Assembly (NCBI GenBank): GCA_051001975.1
Contig: JBPCMU010000081.1
Location: 1-21,132 of the forward strand
From: DATAEG01 sp051001975
GTDB lineage: Bacteria; Actinomycetota; Actinomycetes; Mycobacteriales; Jatrophihabitantaceae
Length of the DNA stretch: 21,132 bases
Direction of reading: 5' to 3'
The notes under the pieces are model-generated. The model did no database searches. It had not been told where the DNA came from and saw only the letters and a list, made by a program, of their open reading frames with translations. A program made the translations under genes and the position numbers. Within the stretch, counting starts at the first letter, position 1. Each line of letters starts with the position of its first letter. Below, one piece after another: positions 1 to 7,311 of the stretch.

Positions 1-2
1 TC

Positions 3-128
3 GTGGTCACACTGCTGGTCTATCGCGGCGCGCAGTACAACACCGGCCACTTCCCCTGGGGGAAGTCCAAGGCGCCGTTCGCCTCGTGGCTGGTCGCCAA
101 GGCGTTGGGCAGCGGTGGGCACAACTAA
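3..128 (+). pseudogene. 5' fragment of membrane Fe-S oxidoreductase gene, ending at an in-frame TAA
   Basis: The reading frame open from the left edge encodes about 41 residues including the stretch VYRGAQYNTGHFPWG, and stops at TAA 126-128. It is in the same frame as the large Fe-S oxidoreductase ORF starting at 147. In the actinobacterial family (Mycobacterium tuberculosis Rv0338c type, about 880 residues) this stretch belongs to the N-terminal membrane domain and runs without a break into the next helix. The sequence after the stop, WIEATFMLLQ, continues that helix. A single G-to-T change (GAA to TAA) would explain the stop, since related proteins as I recall them have Asn-Glu here. It may be a real nonsense mutation, a split gene or a sequencing error. 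The 5' end lies outside the window. Confidence 0.6.
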
Positions 129-146
129 TGGATCGAGGCGACGTTC

Positions 147-1754
147 ATGCTGCTGCAGATGGCCGTCATCTTCGGGTTCACGATCATAGTCGTCTACTCC
201 AAGCACCTGCACATCGCGCTGGCACCGTTGAACGTCGCCACCAAGCGACTGCCCGACGGACTCGGCGCGCTGCTTCCCGTCGTCGACCCGGACGGCAAGC
301 CGGTCGACTTCTCCGACGCGGAGAACCTCTCCGAGGACACCGTCTTCGGCAAGGGCAAGATCGAGGACTTCAGCTGGAAGGGCTATCTCGACCTGACCAC
401 CTGCACCGAGTGCGGCCGCTGCCAGAGCCAGTGCCCGGCATGGAACACCGGCAAGCCGCTGTCGCCGAAGCTGCTGATCATGGATCTGCGTGACCACCTG
501 TTCGCGAAGGCGCCGTACCTGATCGGCGGGCAGGAAGTCCCCGAGGGTGCGACGGCCGAGGGTCACGAGCCGACCGGGCATCACGTCCCGGAGGCCGGCT
601 TCCCGCGTATCGAGGGCTCCGGCCCGGACCAGGCGGTGCGCCCGCTGGTCGGCGACCTCGCCTCCGGCGGCGTCATCGACCCGGACGTGCTCTGGTCCTG
701 CACGACGTGCGGTGCCTGCGTCGAGCAGTGTCCGGTGGACATCGAGCACGTCGATCACATCGTCGACATGCGCCGATTCCAGGTGCTGATCGAGTCGTCC
801 TTCCCATCGGAAGCGGGCGTGATGCTGCGCAACCTGGAGAACCGCGGCAACCCGTGGGGCCTGCCGGAGAAGCAGCGCGAGCAGTGGACCGAGGACCTCG
901 GCTTCGACGTGCGCCGCGTCAACCCGAGCGAGACCCTCCCTGAGGACGTCGAGTACTTGTTCTGGGTGGGCTGCGCCGGCTCGCTGGAGGACCGGTCGAA
1001 GAAGGTCACCCGGGCCTTCGCCGAACTGCTCGACACCGCGGGCGTGGAGTTCGCCGTCCTCGGTGCAAACGAGACCTGCTCCGGCGACCCGGCCCGCCGG
1101 CTGGGCAACGAGTTCCTGTTCCAGATGATGGGCATGCAGAACGTCGAGACGCTGAACTCGATCACGCCCGAGGGCAAGACGCTGAAGATCGTCGCCACCT
1201 GCCCGCACTGCTTCAACAGCCTGGCCAACGAGTACCCGCAGATCGGTGGCAACTACGAGGTCGTCCACCACACCCAGCTGCTGGCCAAGCTGATTGAGGA
1301 GGGCCGGCTCACCCCCGTCGAGCCGGTCGACAAGAAGGTCACCTACCACGACCCGTGCTACCTCGGCCGGCACAACAAGGTCTACACGCCGCCGCGTGAG
1401 GTGCTGGGTGCGATCCCGTCGCTGAACTCGCAGGAGATGCACCGCTGCAAGGACCGGGGCTTCTGCTGCGGCGCCGGCGGCGCACGGTTCTGGATGGAGG
1501 AGAAGCTCGGCAAGCGTGTCAACGTCGAGCGCACCGAGGAGGCGCTCGGACTCGACCCGGACCTGATCTCCACCGCCTGCCCGTTCTGCATGGTCATGCT
1601 CTCCGACGCGGTCACCGCCAAGCAGGCGGACGGATCGGCCCGCGAGGACGTCCAAGTGCTCGACGTTGCCCAGATCCTGGCTCAGTCCCTCGGCGGACGG
1701 GCCGCGAAGACCGCCGAGCCCGAACCGCAGCCGGAGCCGGCCCCCGCCAGCTGA
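147..1754 (+). CDS. Heterodisulfide reductase-like Fe-S oxidoreductase (C-terminal part)
   Basis: Predicted membrane-anchored electron-transfer protein carrying two [4Fe-4S] clusters and two CCG (cysteine-rich) domains, as in HdrD/GlpC-type oxidoreductases and mycobacterial Rv0338c. Residues about 4-20 form a hydrophobic helix followed by YSKHLHIALAP. A ferredoxin motif CTECGRCQSQCP begins at C86 and a second, CTTCGACVEQCP, at C185. The first CCG domain starts near GCAG (C276) and ends with CPHCF. The second holds DPCYLGRHN, FCCGAGGARFW and CPFCM. The tail is Glu/Pro-rich. ATG 147 is only the first Met after the in-frame stop at 126-128; a weak GAGG lies upstream. I think the functional gene originally began left of the window. 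Family assignment is firm; the electron donor and acceptor are unknown. Confidence 0.88.
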   Translation: MLLQMAVIFGFTIIVVYSKHLHIALAPLNVATKRLPDGLGALLPVVDPDGKPVDFSDAENLSEDTVFGKGKIEDFSWKGYLDLTTCTECGRCQSQCPAWNTGKPLSPKLLIMDLRDHLFAKAPYLIGGQEVPEGATAEGHEPTGHHVPEAGFPRIEGSGPDQAVRPLVGDLASGGVIDPDVLWSCTTCGACVEQCPVDIEHVDHIVDMRRFQVLIESSFPSEAGVMLRNLENRGNPWGLPEKQREQWTEDLGFDVRRVNPSETLPEDVEYLFWVGCAGSLEDRSKKVTRAFAELLDTAGVEFAVLGANETCSGDPARRLGNEFLFQMMGMQNVETLNSITPEGKTLKIVATCPHCFNSLANEYPQIGGNYEVVHHTQLLAKLIEEGRLTPVEPVDKKVTYHDPCYLGRHNKVYTPPREVLGAIPSLNSQEMHRCKDRGFCCGAGGARFWMEEKLGKRVNVERTEEALGLDPDLISTACPFCMVMLSDAVTAKQADGSAREDVQVLDVAQILAQSLGGRAAKTAEPEPQPEPAPAS

Positions 1755-1937
1755 GCACGATCCCTGCGGGCGACAGTTGTCCGAAGTGCCGGCCCTCGAC
1801 TCCGCGTCCTCATTGGGACAGCCGAACACCTGATTCGACGCGGCGACGGGGATCCCGCACGGCGGGACGTCTGAGTCCTAGCTGAGTAACGACCCCCCAG
1901 AGGCAACCAAAACGCCCCTCGAGGCGTCATCATCAAC
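1755..1937. other. Intergenic stretch, nothing firm
   Basis: This stretch follows the Fe-S oxidoreductase stop and precedes the possible small gene at 1938. I see no conserved RNA, no convincing sigma-70 promoter and no strong inverted repeat. Stops in the frame of the small ORF (TAA at 1887) limit that ORF on its 5' side. Confidence 0.4.
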
Positions 1938-2117
1938 GTGAAGACCATCGCTCGGTTGTTGTCGTTGCCGCACCGCGGAGACCGTCCGACCCCCGGGTCA
2001 GCACGTTCTGGGGAACGCACTGTCAATGACGAAGAGTTCGAGGTCTTGGAGACCGGTGCGTTGTGGGACGAGGGGGCAGGCATGGTTGCCGTCCGATCGG
2101 CCCCGACCCGCACCTAG
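1938..2117 (+). CDS. Possible small hypothetical protein (59 codons)
   Basis: A GTG-initiated frame reads VKTIARLLSLPHRGDRP through to ATRT-like ending SAPTRT and stops at TAG 2115-2117. About three quarters of its third codon positions are G or C, which fits coding sequence here, and a terminator-like hairpin begins 3 nt after the stop. The product is basic at its start and acidic in the middle (NDEEFEVLETGALWDEG). There is no strong ribosome binding site; the nearest purine run (GAGG) is about 14 nt upstream of GTG. I do not recognise the family. It could be chance, but the ORF plus immediate terminator makes a small gene plausible. Confidence 0.35.
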   Translation: MKTIARLLSLPHRGDRPTPGSARSGERTVNDEEFEVLETGALWDEGAGMVAVRSAPTRT

Positions 2118-2120
2118 AGA

Positions 2121-2166
2121 CGAGCGGGAGCGGGTGAATCTGGGGGGAGGCACCCGCTCCCGTTCG
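2121..2166 (+). terminator. Hairpin terminator candidate (16-bp stem)
   Basis: The arms 2121-2136 and 2151-2166 pair over 16 positions with one G-T wobble, around a 14-nt loop rich in G. There is no U tract, as is common for actinobacterial terminators. It sits directly after the small ORF ending at 2117. Confidence 0.6.
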
Positions 2167-2177
2167 GCCACGTGATC

Positions 2178-2214
2178 GCAAGCAGCCCGGCGCACACCGC
2201 GCCGGGCTGCTTGC
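2178..2214. terminator. Bidirectional hairpin terminator
   Basis: A perfect 16-bp inverted repeat (2178-2193 and 2199-2214) with a 5-nt loop ACACC lies 12 nt beyond the stop of the leftward acyl-CoA oxidase gene. It can serve that gene on the minus strand and the rightward transcription on the plus strand. Confidence 0.8.
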
Positions 2215-2225
2215 TGTCCCGGCAC

Positions 2226-4202
2226 TCAGACCGGCAGGGGTACGCCCGCCATCGACTCCATCTGTCGGGCCGCCTCGGCGCCCTGGGCGATCGGGGCGGA
2301 AATCGCCGCTGCCGGGATCCCGAAGGCATCGACCAGCAGTGCCGCATGTGGCCGCAACTCGGCACACAGGGCGTTGACCGCCGGCGTGATCGCTTTGGAC
2401 CGACGCAGCGTCAATCGACCATGCTCGATGAACCAAGCCCGGTCTGCCTCCAGGATCGACAGGACGTGCAGATCGCAGACCCGGCCCAGCAGGGTTGCCG
2501 TCACCGGATCGTCGCACCGATCGATCGCTGCGACGAACGCCTCCAGGACGACCCGGTCGACGTGCGCCCGGGCCGCGGTGAGGAGGTGATCCTGCACCGC
2601 GTTGAACTGCTCGAACGCCCCTGGACTATCCGGCTTGATGCGGCGCAACCTGCGCGCCAGCGTGTTGACGACATGCTTCTCGCGCCACTCGAACAGCTCC
2701 AGCTGGTGGCCACGGTCGAGCAGGTCGGCGTCCTCGTCTCGGCCCGGCGCCGCGTCGACCAGGCGCTGAATGAGTGTTCGTGCCGCGGTGCGCTCGATCA
2801 CCGCGCTGCCGAACTGCTCGGCTACGAACCGCACCATTCCCAGGGTGTCCAGGCTGCCGAACTCGGTGCGATAGCTGGTCATCAACTCCTTGGCGACGAG
2901 CTGCAGGAGCACCGTGTTGTCACCCTCGAACGTGGTGAACACGTCCGTGTCGGCTTTAAGCGACGGCAGCCGATTCTCCGCCAGGTAGCCGGCCCCGCCA
3001 CATGCTTCACGCGCGGTCTGGATCGCGTTGGTGGCGTGCCAGGTACCGATCGCCTTGATCCCGGCGGCGCGTGACTCCAGCTCACGCTTCGTGTGCTGAT
3101 CGGTCGTTGCGCCGGTGAACACGTCGTGCAGCGTCCCGACGAGCTCGAGTTGCGCGAAGTGCATGGCGTAGGAGTGCGCTAGTAGCGGCAGCAGCTTGCG
3201 CTGATGGGCCAGATAGTCCATCACCACCACCTCCTTGTCGCTGCCGGGAGCCGCGAACTGGCGACGAGCCTCGCCGTACTTGATCGCGATGGCCAGCGCC
3301 AACCTGGCGGCGCTGCCGGCACCACCGGCCACACTGATCCGGCCCTGGATGAGGGTGCCGAGCATTGTGAAGAAGCGGGCGCCCTGCTTGGCGATTGCGG
3401 TCGTGTAGGTGCCGTCTGCGGCGACGTCGCCGTACTGGTTGAGCAGCGCCTCGCGGGGAACGCGCACCACGGCGAAGCTGAGCCGGCCGTTGTCCACGCC
3501 ACCGAGGCCCGCCTTCGGTCCGCAGTCGCCGATCGTCACGCCCGGGCAGGCGACACCGTCCACGTCGCGAATCGGGACCAGGAAGGCGTGCACTCCCTCG
3601 CAGGTGCCGTTGGTGATGAGCTGCGCGAATACCGCAGCCATCCGGCCGTGGCGGGCGGCGTTGCCGATGTAGTCCTTGCGGGCGGCCTCGAACGGTGTGT
3701 CGATGACGAACTGTTCAGTGGCCAGGTCATAGGTGGCAGTCGTGCGGATCGAGGCGACGTCCGAGCCGTGCCCGGTCTCGGTCATTGCGAAGCACCCGGG
3801 CAGCGCCAGCGAAATGATGTCCTCGAGGTAGGCATCGTGGTGGCGTTTCGTGCCGAGGTGCAGGACGGCGCCGCCGAACAACCCCCACTGGACGCCCGCC
3901 TTCACCAACAGCGACAGGTCGCCGTAGGCGAGCATCTCGAACGCGGTGACCGAGGCGCCGACATCGTTACTGCCGCCGTACTCCTCCGGAAAGCCGAGCT
4001 TCGGGTAGCCGAGCTCGGCGATGTGCCTCGCCTGCTCCATCACCAGATCGCGGTACTCGTCCTCGGGTAGATCGTGGACCGGCGCGAACCGCTCGTGCCC
4101 GGCCAAGTCGCGGGCCCGCTCGCGCACCTCGTGCCAGCGACCGTCGAGCAGGTCACGCAGCGGCCCCAGATCGGTCGGCGCCGCCAGAGCAGGTCGGGTC
4201 AT
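2226..4202 (-). CDS. Acyl-CoA dehydrogenase/oxidase family flavoenzyme
   Basis: 658 residues, much longer than ordinary acyl-CoA dehydrogenases (about 380-400) and matching the acyl-CoA oxidase-like architecture: N-terminal helical domain, beta domain with CFAMTETGHGSDV and DYIGNAARHG, FAD-binding helical domain with QGRISVAGGAGSA, and a second C-terminal helical domain. The likely catalytic base is E426 in TTFEGDNTVLL. The predicted reaction is FAD-dependent alpha,beta-desaturation of an acyl-CoA; whether O2 or ETF re-oxidises the flavin cannot be read from sequence. ATG 4202 is chosen because AAGGAGA lies about 7 nt upstream; an alternative ATG at 4223 overlaps the tetR stop (TGATG) but lacks such a site. 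It lies 17 nt downstream of tetR, so the two are probably co-transcribed. Confidence 0.88.
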   Translation of the reverse strand: MTRPALAAPTDLGPLRDLLDGRWHEVRERARDLAGHERFAPVHDLPEDEYRDLVMEQARHIAELGYPKLGFPEEYGGSNDVGASVTAFEMLAYGDLSLLVKAGVQWGLFGGAVLHLGTKRHHDAYLEDIISLALPGCFAMTETGHGSDVASIRTTATYDLATEQFVIDTPFEAARKDYIGNAARHGRMAAVFAQLITNGTCEGVHAFLVPIRDVDGVACPGVTIGDCGPKAGLGGVDNGRLSFAVVRVPREALLNQYGDVAADGTYTTAIAKQGARFFTMLGTLIQGRISVAGGAGSAARLALAIAIKYGEARRQFAAPGSDKEVVVMDYLAHQRKLLPLLAHSYAMHFAQLELVGTLHDVFTGATTDQHTKRELESRAAGIKAIGTWHATNAIQTAREACGGAGYLAENRLPSLKADTDVFTTFEGDNTVLLQLVAKELMTSYRTEFGSLDTLGMVRFVAEQFGSAVIERTAARTLIQRLVDAAPGRDEDADLLDRGHQLELFEWREKHVVNTLARRLRRIKPDSPGAFEQFNAVQDHLLTAARAHVDRVVLEAFVAAIDRCDDPVTATLLGRVCDLHVLSILEADRAWFIEHGRLTLRRSKAITPAVNALCAELRPHAALLVDAFGIPAAAISAPIAQGAEAARQMESMAGVPLPV

Positions 4203-4219
4203 GGAGGCTCTCCTTCGCA

Positions 4220-4897
4220 TCACTTCGGTCGGACGAGCGAGCGCACGTCGTCCACTGGTCGGCGCGCGGTGATGCCGGCCATGCCGTGATACATCAGCGC
4301 TACTAGGTACTTCACAAGTTGCTCTCGGTCCGGGCGGCCCTCAGGCGGTTGCGCCAGCCACCAGTCACCTGCGGCGCGGATGCCACCGACTACCGCAACT
4401 CCCCACGGCGCCGCGCCGTCGGTCGCAAAGCCTCGCCCCGACAAGCTGTTCTCGAACAGTGTTGAGACCACGTCGCTGACGAGGCTGGTGTAGCCGGCCA
4501 CCGCATCGGCACCGACCGTGCCCAGCGTCGGGTTGTGCACAACGAACCGGTAAAGCTCGGGTTCGGACTCCAGCAGGTTGAGATAGGCGTTCACCCCGGC
4601 CGCCAGCATCGTCAGGTCGTCGGTCTCCGCTCCTACCGCCTCGGCGATTTCCACGACTAGGTCGCCGGCCAGCTTGCGGCCGACCGACTGATAGAGGTCC
4701 TGCTTGTCGGCGAAGTAGCGGTAGAAGACGGCCTTGGACGTCCCGGCGGTGTCCGCGATCTGGTCCATCCCGACCGCTGCGCCGTGGGCGCGCACCGCCT
4801 GGGCGACGGCGTCGAGCAATTCCTCACGACGGGATTGGCGGTGCTGCTCCCAGCGGACCGCGCGGCCATCGCGTGATGCATGACTCGACGACTTCAC
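4220..4897 (-). CDS. TetR/AcrR family transcriptional regulator
   Basis: About 225 residues. The N-terminal helix-turn-helix reads RREELLDAVAQAVR ... VGMDQIADTAGTSKAVFYRYFADKQDLYQ, a textbook TetR DNA-binding domain, followed by an all-helical ligand domain. Start is uncertain. I prefer GTG 4897, which leaves the palindrome 4907-4919 as an operator in the leader; ATG 4930 is in frame, would add 11 residues and would place that palindrome inside the gene. Neither start has a strong ribosome site. Its position between the acyl-CoA oxidase gene (same strand, 17 nt gap) and the divergent AurF-fadA2-fabG4-htdX unit suggests it represses both units and responds to an acyl-CoA or related lipid; that ligand is inference. 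Confidence 0.88.
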   Translation of the reverse strand: MKSSSHASRDGRAVRWEQHRQSRREELLDAVAQAVRAHGAAVGMDQIADTAGTSKAVFYRYFADKQDLYQSVGRKLAGDLVVEIAEAVGAETDDLTMLAAGVNAYLNLLESEPELYRFVVHNPTLGTVGADAVAGYTSLVSDVVSTLFENSLSGRGFATDGAAPWGVAVVGGIRAAGDWWLAQPPEGRPDREQLVKYLVALMYHGMAGITARRPVDDVRSLVRPK

Positions 4898-4906
4898 GAA
4901 ACCGAC

Positions 4907-4919
4907 GGTATCAGATACC
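4907..4919. promoter_or_regulatory. Probable TetR operator palindrome
   Basis: GGTATC-A-GATACC is a perfect 6-bp inverted repeat with a one-base centre, the usual form of a TetR-family operator. It lies 10 nt upstream of the preferred tetR GTG and in the divergent region shared with the AurF-like gene. Autoregulation and control of both units are inferred. Confidence 0.55.
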
Positions 4920-4979
4920 TTGTGTCTCATGAACCAGCTATTGATGACTCTGCGGTCGGGGTTGCGGGCGCGAGCGTTT

Positions 4980-5043
4980 CGGTCCGGACCGCTTACCGGT
5001 GCGGTGCCGACAGCGGTGGTGCAGTTGGGTCGGGGGTACCCCC
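4980..5043. promoter_or_regulatory. Two further palindromes upstream of the diiron oxygenase gene
   Basis: CGGTCCGGACCG (4980-4991) and GGGGGTACCCCC (5032-5043) are perfect 12-bp palindromes. The second ends one base before ATG 5045 and includes the only purine run that could act as Shine-Dalgarno sequence. They could be protein-binding sites or part of translational control. No clear -10/-35 pair is visible between them. Confidence 0.35.
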
Positions 5044-5044
5044 G

Positions 5045-5941
5045 ATGAGCGCGAAGGTGGGAGACCGGGAGGCGACCGCGCAGGCGTTGCTGCGAGCCTC
5101 GGTCAAGCACTCGTTCGATCCGGTGGTGGATGTCGACTGGGCCGCGCCGCTGGCCGGCGACCTGTTCTACCTGCCGCCACAGCGGTGCTCGCTGTTCGGT
5201 ACGCAGCTGTGGGACGGGCTGAACCGCGCCCAGCAGATCGAGCTGTCGAAGCATGAGGTGGCCAGCATGGCCAGCGTCGGCATCTGGTTCGAGATGATCC
5301 TCATGCAGCTGCTGGTGCGGCACTCCTACGACCTCGATCCCACGTCGGCACATGTGAAGTACGCGCTCACCGAGATCGGCGACGAGTGCCGGCACTCGGT
5401 GATGTTCGCCGACATGATCGAGAAATTCGGCGCGCCCGCCTATGGGCCTGGCCGGCTGGCCCATCGTCAGGGCAAGCTGCTGAAGAACATCTCCACCGGC
5501 GCGGAGATGTTCGCCGCCATCCTCATCGCCGAGGAGGTGCTGGACGCCCTGCAGCGCGAGTCGATGGCCGACGAGTCACTGCAGCCGATCGTGCGCACCG
5601 TCAGCCGGGTCCACGTCATCGAAGAGGCTCGGCATGTGCGTTTCGCGCGAGACGAGCTGACCCGGCAGTGGGCCGACCTCTCCCGCTGGAAGCGGGAGCG
5701 CACCCGATTGATGATCGGCCGGTCCGCGGTCGTCATCGCGACTCGACTGGTGCACCCGGACGCCTACGCGCAGGTCGGGATCGACCCGGCCGCTGGCAAG
5801 GCTGCGGCCCGCGCCAACCCGCAGCGCCGTGAGACGCTGAGCTGGGCGGCCCGCCGCCTCGTGCCGTTCTTCACCGAAGTCGGGCTGATCGAAGGCCCGG
5901 CAGGTGCGCTGTGGCGCCGCAGCGGCCTGCTGCCCGATTGA
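5045..5941 (+). CDS. AurF-like diiron oxygenase
   Basis: 298 residues, resembling the AurF (p-aminobenzoate N-oxygenase) family of non-haem diiron proteins. Candidate iron ligands follow the family pattern: E83 in WFEMIL, E114 and H117 in EIGDECRH, E163/E164 in IAEEVLD, and H190, E194, H197 in HVIEEARH. I start at ATG 5045 because family similarity begins there (MSAKVGDREATAQALLR); the same frame is open back to ATG 4880, but those 55 residues look non-conserved and cross the tetR promoter. The gene leads the rightward unit with fadA2, fabG4 and htdX, so its substrate may be an acyl chain or acyl-CoA rather than an aromatic amine. The substrate is unknown; mycobacterial members of this family are mostly uncharacterised. 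Confidence 0.85.
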   Translation: MSAKVGDREATAQALLRASVKHSFDPVVDVDWAAPLAGDLFYLPPQRCSLFGTQLWDGLNRAQQIELSKHEVASMASVGIWFEMILMQLLVRHSYDLDPTSAHVKYALTEIGDECRHSVMFADMIEKFGAPAYGPGRLAHRQGKLLKNISTGAEMFAAILIAEEVLDALQRESMADESLQPIVRTVSRVHVIEEARHVRFARDELTRQWADLSRWKRERTRLMIGRSAVVIATRLVHPDAYAQVGIDPAAGKAAARANPQRRETLSWAARRLVPFFTEVGLIEGPAGALWRRSGLLPD

Positions 5942-5996
5942 CCCACCCCCTCGAATCGAATCGGAATCCACCGCGATGATCAAGGAGACTTGACCC

Positions 5997-7286
5997 ATGG
6001 CATCCACCCCGCGCGCCGCGATCATCGGCGGCAACCGCATCCCGTTCGCCCGGGCCAACAGCAAGTACGCGGCAGCGTCCAACCAGGACATGCTGACCAG
6101 TGCGCTGGACGGGCTGGTGGCGCGGTTCGGGCTGCAGGGCGAGCGCCTCGGCGAGGTCGCAGCGGGCGCCGTGCTGAAGCACTCGAAGGACTTCAACCTG
6201 ACCCGGGAGTCGGTGCTAGGCAGCGCGCTCGGCGCCCAGACCCCGGCCTATGACGTGCAACAGGCCTGCGGCACCGGTCTGGAGACGGCGATCCTGGTCG
6301 CCAACAAGATCGCTCTGGGCCAGGTCAGCTCGGGGATCGCCGGGGGCGTCGACACGGTCAGCGACGCTCCGCTCGCACTGAACGACGACCTGCGCCAGGT
6401 ACTGCTTCGGGCCAACAGCGCCCGGTCGGTCGGCCAGCGGCTGAAGGCGTTCACCGGCGTGCGACCCGGACAGATCAAGCCGGCCATCCCGCGCAACGAG
6501 GAACCGCGCACCGGCCTGTCGATGGGAGAGCACGCAGCCATCACGGCCGAAGAGTGGCACGTCAACCGCGAAGCGCAGGACGAGCTCGCGGTGGCCAGCC
6601 ACCACAACCTCGCGGCCGCCTACGAGCGTGGCTTCTTCACCGACCTGCTCACCCCGTACCGCGGCCTGCAGCGTGACCAGAACCTGCGCCCGGACTCGTC
6701 CCTGGAGAAGCTGGCGAGCCTCAAGCCGGTGTTCGGCCGATCGTTGGCACACCCGACGATGACCGCGGGCAACTCCACGCCGCTCACCGACGGCGCCTCG
6801 ACCGTCCTGCTCGGCACGGATGAATGGGCGGCGCACCGCGGACTGCCGGTGCTCGCGCACTTCGTCGACGCGGAGACCGCCGCGGTCGACTACGTGCACG
6901 GTGATCGCAAGGCGGACGGGCTCCTGATGGCGCCGGTGTACGCGCTGCCCAGACTGCTCGCCCGCAACAAGCTCAGCCTGCAGGATTTCGACTTCTACGA
7001 GATCCACGAGGCGTTCGCGTCGACGGTGCTGAGCACCCTCACGGCGTGGGAGGACGACGAGTTCTGCCGCGACCGGCTCGGCCTGGACGGCGCACTCGGC
7101 GCGATCGACCGCGCCAAGTTGAATGTTGCCGGATCGTCACTGGCCGCCGGGCACCCGTTCGCCGCTACCGGCGGTCGGATCGTCGCGACCCTGGCCAAGC
7201 TGCTGGCGGAAAAGGGCTCGGGTCGAGGACTCGTCTCGATCTGCGCCGCCGGCGGGCAGGGCGTCGTCGCCATCCTGGAAGCCTGA
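5997..7286 (+). CDS. fadA2: Acetyl-CoA acyltransferase (thiolase), FadA2-type
   Basis: 429 residues, full length for a thiolase. The nucleophilic Cys is C91 in QQACGTGLE; the other active-site residues are H337 in EIHEAF, H386 in GHPFAATGGR and C416 in SICAAGGQG. The predicted reaction is CoA-dependent cleavage of 3-ketoacyl-CoA, or the reverse condensation. The start at ATG 5997 has a good AAGGAGA about 9 nt upstream. The neighbours fabG4 (25 nt downstream) and htdX match the M. tuberculosis Rv0243-Rv0242c-Rv0241c group; there fadA2 is divergent from the other two, here all three are co-directional. Symbol assigned from this synteny and the overall sequence character. Confidence 0.9.
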   Translation: MASTPRAAIIGGNRIPFARANSKYAAASNQDMLTSALDGLVARFGLQGERLGEVAAGAVLKHSKDFNLTRESVLGSALGAQTPAYDVQQACGTGLETAILVANKIALGQVSSGIAGGVDTVSDAPLALNDDLRQVLLRANSARSVGQRLKAFTGVRPGQIKPAIPRNEEPRTGLSMGEHAAITAEEWHVNREAQDELAVASHHNLAAAYERGFFTDLLTPYRGLQRDQNLRPDSSLEKLASLKPVFGRSLAHPTMTAGNSTPLTDGASTVLLGTDEWAAHRGLPVLAHFVDAETAAVDYVHGDRKADGLLMAPVYALPRLLARNKLSLQDFDFYEIHEAFASTVLSTLTAWEDDEFCRDRLGLDGALGAIDRAKLNVAGSSLAAGHPFAATGGRIVATLAKLLAEKGSGRGLVSICAAGGQGVVAILEA

Positions 7287-7311
7287 AACCTCAGTCACGT
7301 AAAGGAATTCG

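Noticed and set aside
2172..3074. 300-residue plus-strand ORF opposite the acyl-CoA oxidase gene
   Set aside because: Antisense shadow; the minus strand carries clear family motifs and a ribosome site.
4880..5044. A 55-residue N-terminal extension of the AurF-like protein from ATG 4880
   Set aside because: It overlaps the tetR start and probable operator, and the sequence lacks family similarity, which begins at MSAKVGD (5045).
4931..5464. TetR extended to a 414-residue protein
   Set aside because: The added 178 residues are antisense to the AurF-like gene; the TetR family is normally about 200 residues and the helix-turn-helix starts shortly after 4897.
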